The translations under genes and the position numbers were made by a program. Below, piece by piece: positions 61,221-64,000 of a stretch of DNA of 64,000 nucleotides. The notes below the pieces were generated by a model. The model saw only the letters and a program-made list of their open reading frames with translations. It made no database searches and was not told the DNA's origin. The DNA is from Flavobacterium sp. GSB-24 (GTDB taxonomy: Bacteria > Bacteroidota > Bacteroidia > Flavobacteriales > Flavobacteriaceae). Where the stretch lies: positions 3,100,001-3,164,000 of the forward strand of contig NZ_AP027043.1 in the NCBI RefSeq assembly GCF_027924665.1, in the 5' to 3' direction. The first letter of the stretch is position 1. Each line of letters opens with the position of its first letter.

Positions 61221-61275
61221 AAAATCCGTTTTAATCAGCGTTTTCGCGAAAGCGAATCCGTTTAATCCGTGTTCT
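61221..61275. repeat. Palindromic repeat, family D copy 3
   Basis: AATCCGTTTTAATCAGCGTT, then the hairpin TTCGC-GAAA-GCGAA (61243-61256), then AATCCGTTTAATCCGTGTTCT. It resembles the two elements flanking the GxxExxY gene. Confidence 0.72.
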
Positions 61276-61354
61276 ATTTACGCAATAATTTAATAAAATC
61301 TACAATCTAAATTCTAAAATTCCTTACATTTGAGAGTAACCAAAATCTTGAAAT

Positions 61355-62395
61355 ATGAGAATAGAAATGGATTTAAAACTAGGTTTTAAAGATGTAATGT
61401 TTAGACCTAAAAGATCAACGCTAAAAAGCCGTTCTGAAGTTTCTTTAGAGCAAAATTTCAAGTTTTTGCACAGCACAACATCTTGGACAGGAATTCCGAT
61501 TATGGCTGCCAATATGGATACCGTAGGAACTTTTGAAATAGCGAAAGTCTTAGCGGGAGAAAAGCTCTTTACTGCAATTCATAAACACTATACTTTAGAA
61601 CAATGGAATAGTTTCTTGAAAGACGTCACTCCAGATTTCTACAATTATATTGCTGTAAGTACAGGAACAGGGAAAGAAGATTTTGAAAAGATTGGAAAGA
61701 TAATTACCGCAAATCCGTTGTTGAAATTCATTTGCATCGATGTTGCAAACGGTTATTCGGAGCATTTTGTTCAGTTTTTAAAGAAAACCCGTAAACAATA
61801 TCCGGATAAAATCATTATTGCAGGAAATGTAGTTACGGGAGAAATGACAGAAGAACTACTTTTAGCTGGTGCTGATATCGTAAAAGTCGGAATTGGGCCA
61901 GGTTCTGTATGTACAACTCGTGTCAAAACGGGTGTTGGCTATCCGCAATTATCGGCAATTATCGAATGCGCCGATGCTGCTCATGGTTTGGGCGGACATA
62001 TTATAAGTGATGGCGGATGTACAACTCCCGGTGATGTTGCAAAGGCTTTTGGCGCTGGCGCTGACTTTGTAATGTTAGGCGGAATGCTTGCAGGACATTC
62101 TGAAAGTGGCGGAGAACTGATCGAAGTAAAAGGTGAAAAATTCAAACAATTTTACGGAATGAGTTCTAAAACCGCAATGGACAAACATGCTGGTGGTGTA
62201 GCAGAATATAGAGCAAGTGAAGGAAAAACAGTTCAGGTTCCGTTTAAAGGAGATGTGATTCATACTGTTTTAGATATACTAGGAGGAATAAGAAGTACCT
62301 GTACTTATGTAGGAGCTTCAAGGTTAAAAGAATTGACTAAACGAACGACTTTCATCCGCGTAAGCGAACAGGAAAATCAAGTTTTTACAAAATAA
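61355..62395 (+). CDS. guaC: GMP reductase
   Basis: A 346-residue TIM-barrel enzyme reducing GMP to IMP with NADPH, for purine salvage. It lacks CBS domains, as GMP reductase does and IMP dehydrogenase usually does not. The catalytic Cys is in [27 protein letters not shown]-type [17 protein letters not shown] and [25 protein letters not shown] are further GuaC marks. The following GNAT starts 3 bases after its stop. Confidence 0.95.
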   Translation: MRIEMDLKLGFKDVMFRPKRSTLKSRSEVSLEQNFKFLHSTTSWTGIPIMAANMDTVGTFEIAKVLAGEKLFTAIHKHYTLEQWNSFLKDVTPDFYNYIAVSTGTGKEDFEKIGKIITANPLLKFICIDVANGYSEHFVQFLKKTRKQYPDKIIIAGNVVTGEMTEELLLAGADIVKVGIGPGSVCTTRVKTGVGYPQLSAIIECADAAHGLGGHIISDGGCTTPGDVAKAFGAGADFVMLGGMLAGHSESGGELIEVKGEKFKQFYGMSSKTAMDKHAGGVAEYRASEGKTVQVPFKGDVIHTVLDILGGIRSTCTYVGASRLKELTKRTTFIRVSEQENQVFTK

Positions 62396-62398
62396 AAT

Positions 62399-62896
62399 AT
62401 GATTACAATTACCGAAGCATCAATTGAAGATATTACTAAAATTCAAGAGATTGCAAACATTACATGGCCAATTACTTATGGCGAAATTCTAACAAAAGAG
62501 CAGTTGGATTATATGCTGGATTTGATTTATTCTGATCAAGCGTTATCGAAACAAATCAAGAATAAAGAACAGTTGTTTTATTTAATTTCAGATTCAGAAT
62601 CCATAATTGGATTCATTGGAATTGAGCATAATTATAAAAACGAGGCAATTACCAAAATTCATAAAATCTATCTTTTGCCAGAGACACAAGGAAAAGGTTA
62701 TGGTAAAATTGTTTTTGAAGAAATTGGAAAAATGGCTTTAGAGAATAATTCAAAAGAACTTTTATTAAATGTAAACCGATTTAATACGGCGTTGAATTTC
62801 TACAAAAAACTTGGTTTCGAAATCAAAGAAACGGTTGATATAGAAATTGGAAATGGGTATTTAATGGAAGATTATGTGATGGGGAAAAATATTTAA
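62399..62896 (+). CDS. GNAT family N-acetyltransferase
   Basis: A 165-residue acetyltransferase. ITEASIEDITKIQEIANITWPITYGEIL is the N-terminal helix region, and IHKIYLLPETQGKGYGKIVFEEI is the acetyl-CoA binding motif (QGKGYG). LNVNRFNTALNFYKKLGFEI is the usual final motif. Substrate unknown. It is 3 bases after guaC, so it is co-transcribed. Confidence 0.88.
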   Translation: MITITEASIEDITKIQEIANITWPITYGEILTKEQLDYMLDLIYSDQALSKQIKNKEQLFYLISDSESIIGFIGIEHNYKNEAITKIHKIYLLPETQGKGYGKIVFEEIGKMALENNSKELLLNVNRFNTALNFYKKLGFEIKETVDIEIGNGYLMEDYVMGKNI

Positions 62897-62916
62897 AAGT
62901 AGTTTTTTCTTAATCT

Positions 62917-63020
62917 TGTCATTTCGACGAAGGAGAAATCACACAAGTATTTCCGCAAAGTAAATCGCCAATCTTTGTCGAGTGTGATTTCTCTCCCGAA
63001 GCCTCGGGATCGGAATGACA
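62917..63020. repeat. REP-like palindromic element, family A copy 2
   Basis: Left arm TGTCATTTCGACGAAGGAG (from 62917) and right arm ending GGAATGACA (63020) are largely complementary. The right arm has an extra hairpin (CCCGAAGCCTCGGG). The same family as 13919-14020. Confidence 0.85.
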
Positions 63021-63041
63021 AACTGCACCTATTTGGCTCAT

Positions 63042-63620
63042 TCAACTCACAATCACATCATGTTTAAATAATAACCCTTTCACTTCATTCAAAGAAAAAA
63101 CAGCTTTCTTTAATTTAGTTTTAGAAGGATCAATAGTATAATTATAACTCGTTTTAAAATCGGCTTTGTTGGCTATGGCTTTTGCAAATTCAGCGCGGTA
63201 CAAATCGCAGTTGGCAAAAATTACACTTGTTAAATCTACTGCCATAAAGTCAACTGCTATCAAACTACAATTCGTAAATACTGTTCCTTTTAGTTTTAAG
63301 GTATAAAATTTAGAGAAATCCAAAATGCAGTTATTAAATGCAATTTCAAAAATCAGTTTGTCACACATTGCAAAATTCACATCTTTAATTTCACAGCGGT
63401 TAAAAGTGGCTGTTCTAAAGGCAACATAATTAATTTTTGCTTCATTAAAAATACAATCGTTAAAAATGCAGTCAATAAAGGTTACAGCAAGAAAAGTACA
63501 GGCAGAAAAATTACAATTATTAAAAACGCAGCATTCAAAATCTTTAAAATTAAGATCGTCTTTGTCGTAAATAATCGTATTGTATTCTTTATCAAGAAAA
63601 TATTCGCTTTCTTTTTTCAA
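63042..63620 (-). CDS. Pentapeptide-repeat-like protein
   Basis: A 192-residue protein built of repeated A(N/D)Lxx-like and C-rich five-residue steps: FKDFECCVFNNCNFSACTFL, FIDCIFNDCIFNEAKINYV, LTSVIFANCDLYRAEFAKA. This forms a right-handed quadrilateral beta-helix. Cys and Asn are unusually frequent at inward positions. Some pentapeptide proteins mimic DNA and protect gyrase from quinolones, but no such claim can be made here. No signal peptide. Confidence 0.85.
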   Translation of the reverse strand: MKKESEYFLDKEYNTIIYDKDDLNFKDFECCVFNNCNFSACTFLAVTFIDCIFNDCIFNEAKINYVAFRTATFNRCEIKDVNFAMCDKLIFEIAFNNCILDFSKFYTLKLKGTVFTNCSLIAVDFMAVDLTSVIFANCDLYRAEFAKAIANKADFKTSYNYTIDPSKTKLKKAVFSLNEVKGLLFKHDVIVS

Positions 63621-63777
63621 CTGTATTGTGATAATTATTTGAGGCTGAAAAGGTAATAATTTACCACAAAATATTCTCCGTTAATTGTAAATGATTTTGA
63701 TTTCATTCATATTTTTATCCATAATTTGATGTAGCTTTACGCTTATTTTTTTTAGTCAAAACATATTATTTTATTAT

Positions 63778-64000
63778 ATGGAACCAACAAGAAAGGAACA
63801 TGATTTTTTAGGGGAATTAGAAATTCCGAATCATTTATACTACGGAATCCAGACTTTTAGAGCCGTAGAGAATTTCAATATTACAGGAATTCCGATTTCA
63901 AAAGAACCTTTGTTTATCAAAGCTTTAGGTTATGTGAAAAAAGCTGCAGCTCTTGCCAATAAAGACTGTGGCGCAATTGATCCTAAAATTGCTGAAGCAA
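63778..64000 (+). CDS. aspA: Aspartate ammonia-lyase, 3' truncated by the window
   Basis: Starting at ATG 63778 and open to the right edge (74 codons visible): EPTRKEHDFLGELEIPNHLYYGIQTFRAVENFNITG is the N-terminal signature of the aspartase/fumarase family, with PNHLYYGIQT favouring AspA over FumC. The enzyme splits aspartate into fumarate and ammonia. The GSSxMPxKxN signature lies outside the window. Confidence 0.85.
   Translation, partial: MEPTRKEHDFLGELEIPNHLYYGIQTFRAVENFNITGIPISKEPLFIKALGYVKKAAALANKDCGAIDPKIAEA

Overview
The window is AT-rich, gene-dense chromosomal DNA from a Flavobacteriia bacterium, most probably a Flavobacterium of the F. johnsoniae type. Evidence for this is the Bacteroidetes-style promoters (TTTG or TTG, about 19 bases, then TAnnTTTG), a secreted pectate lyase with a type IX secretion tail, the Bacteroidetes omega subunit, N-acyl-ornithine carbamoyltransferase in place of ordinary ArgF, a bacillithiol-associated YtxJ protein, and several families of short palindromic intergenic repeats. 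No rRNA, tRNA, CRISPR array, prophage or insertion sequence was found. Both ends cut a gene: bamD on the left and aspA on the right.

1-10.7 kb (+): housekeeping genes bamD, rpoZ, coaBC, a DUF4835 protein, recN, a TPR protein, fabV, a glycosyltransferase, coaE, and a sensor kinase/response regulator pair. 10.7-14 kb (+): a leader with a 27-codon ORF and a terminator that can be drawn in two exclusive folds, then rtcB, prfH and a TPR gene overlapping prfH. This is an RNA-repair and ribosome-rescue module. 14-21.4 kb (-): acyl-ACP thioesterase, miaA, a voltage-gated-type ion channel with a zinc ribbon, a DEDDh exonuclease/GIY-YIG fusion, a YggS PLP protein, 3-hydroxybutyryl-CoA dehydrogenase and a Gfo/Idh oxidoreductase. 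21.5-30.2 kb (mixed): pcm, an HTH-Fic protein, smpB, outer-membrane proteins, a VF530-type protein, a GNAT, an aldose epimerase and an M1 metallopeptidase.

30.3-42.3 kb (+): a large arginine/proline cluster in the order GNAT, argG, argC, argD, proA, proB, GxxExxY gene, argF', argB, argE-like, argH. It is preceded by a leader with a short ORF holding two CGG arginine codons next to inverted repeats. Ser at the substrate-selecting position of ArgF' suggests succinylated intermediates. 42.3-51.5 kb: pectate lyase, two multi-membrane DUF2157-like proteins, YtxJ, clpB, a 39-residue membrane peptide, a DUF808 protein and a lipoprotein. 51.5-52.1 kb: an antitoxin-like gene followed by a ParE/RelE-type toxin gene broken by one in-frame stop. 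52.1-57.4 kb: N-carbamoylputrescine amidase and agmatine deiminase (agmatine to putrescine) flank an OmpA-type protein and a choice-of-anchor I lipoprotein. 57.7-64 kb: fumarylacetoacetase, glyA, miaE, guaC, a GNAT, a pentapeptide-repeat protein and the start of aspA.

The most interesting parts are the rtcB-prfH-TPR module with its attenuator-like leader, the candidate arginine leader, and the GxxExxY gene set between related palindromic repeats inside the arginine cluster. Functions come from recognising protein families by eye. No database search or folding calculation was run.
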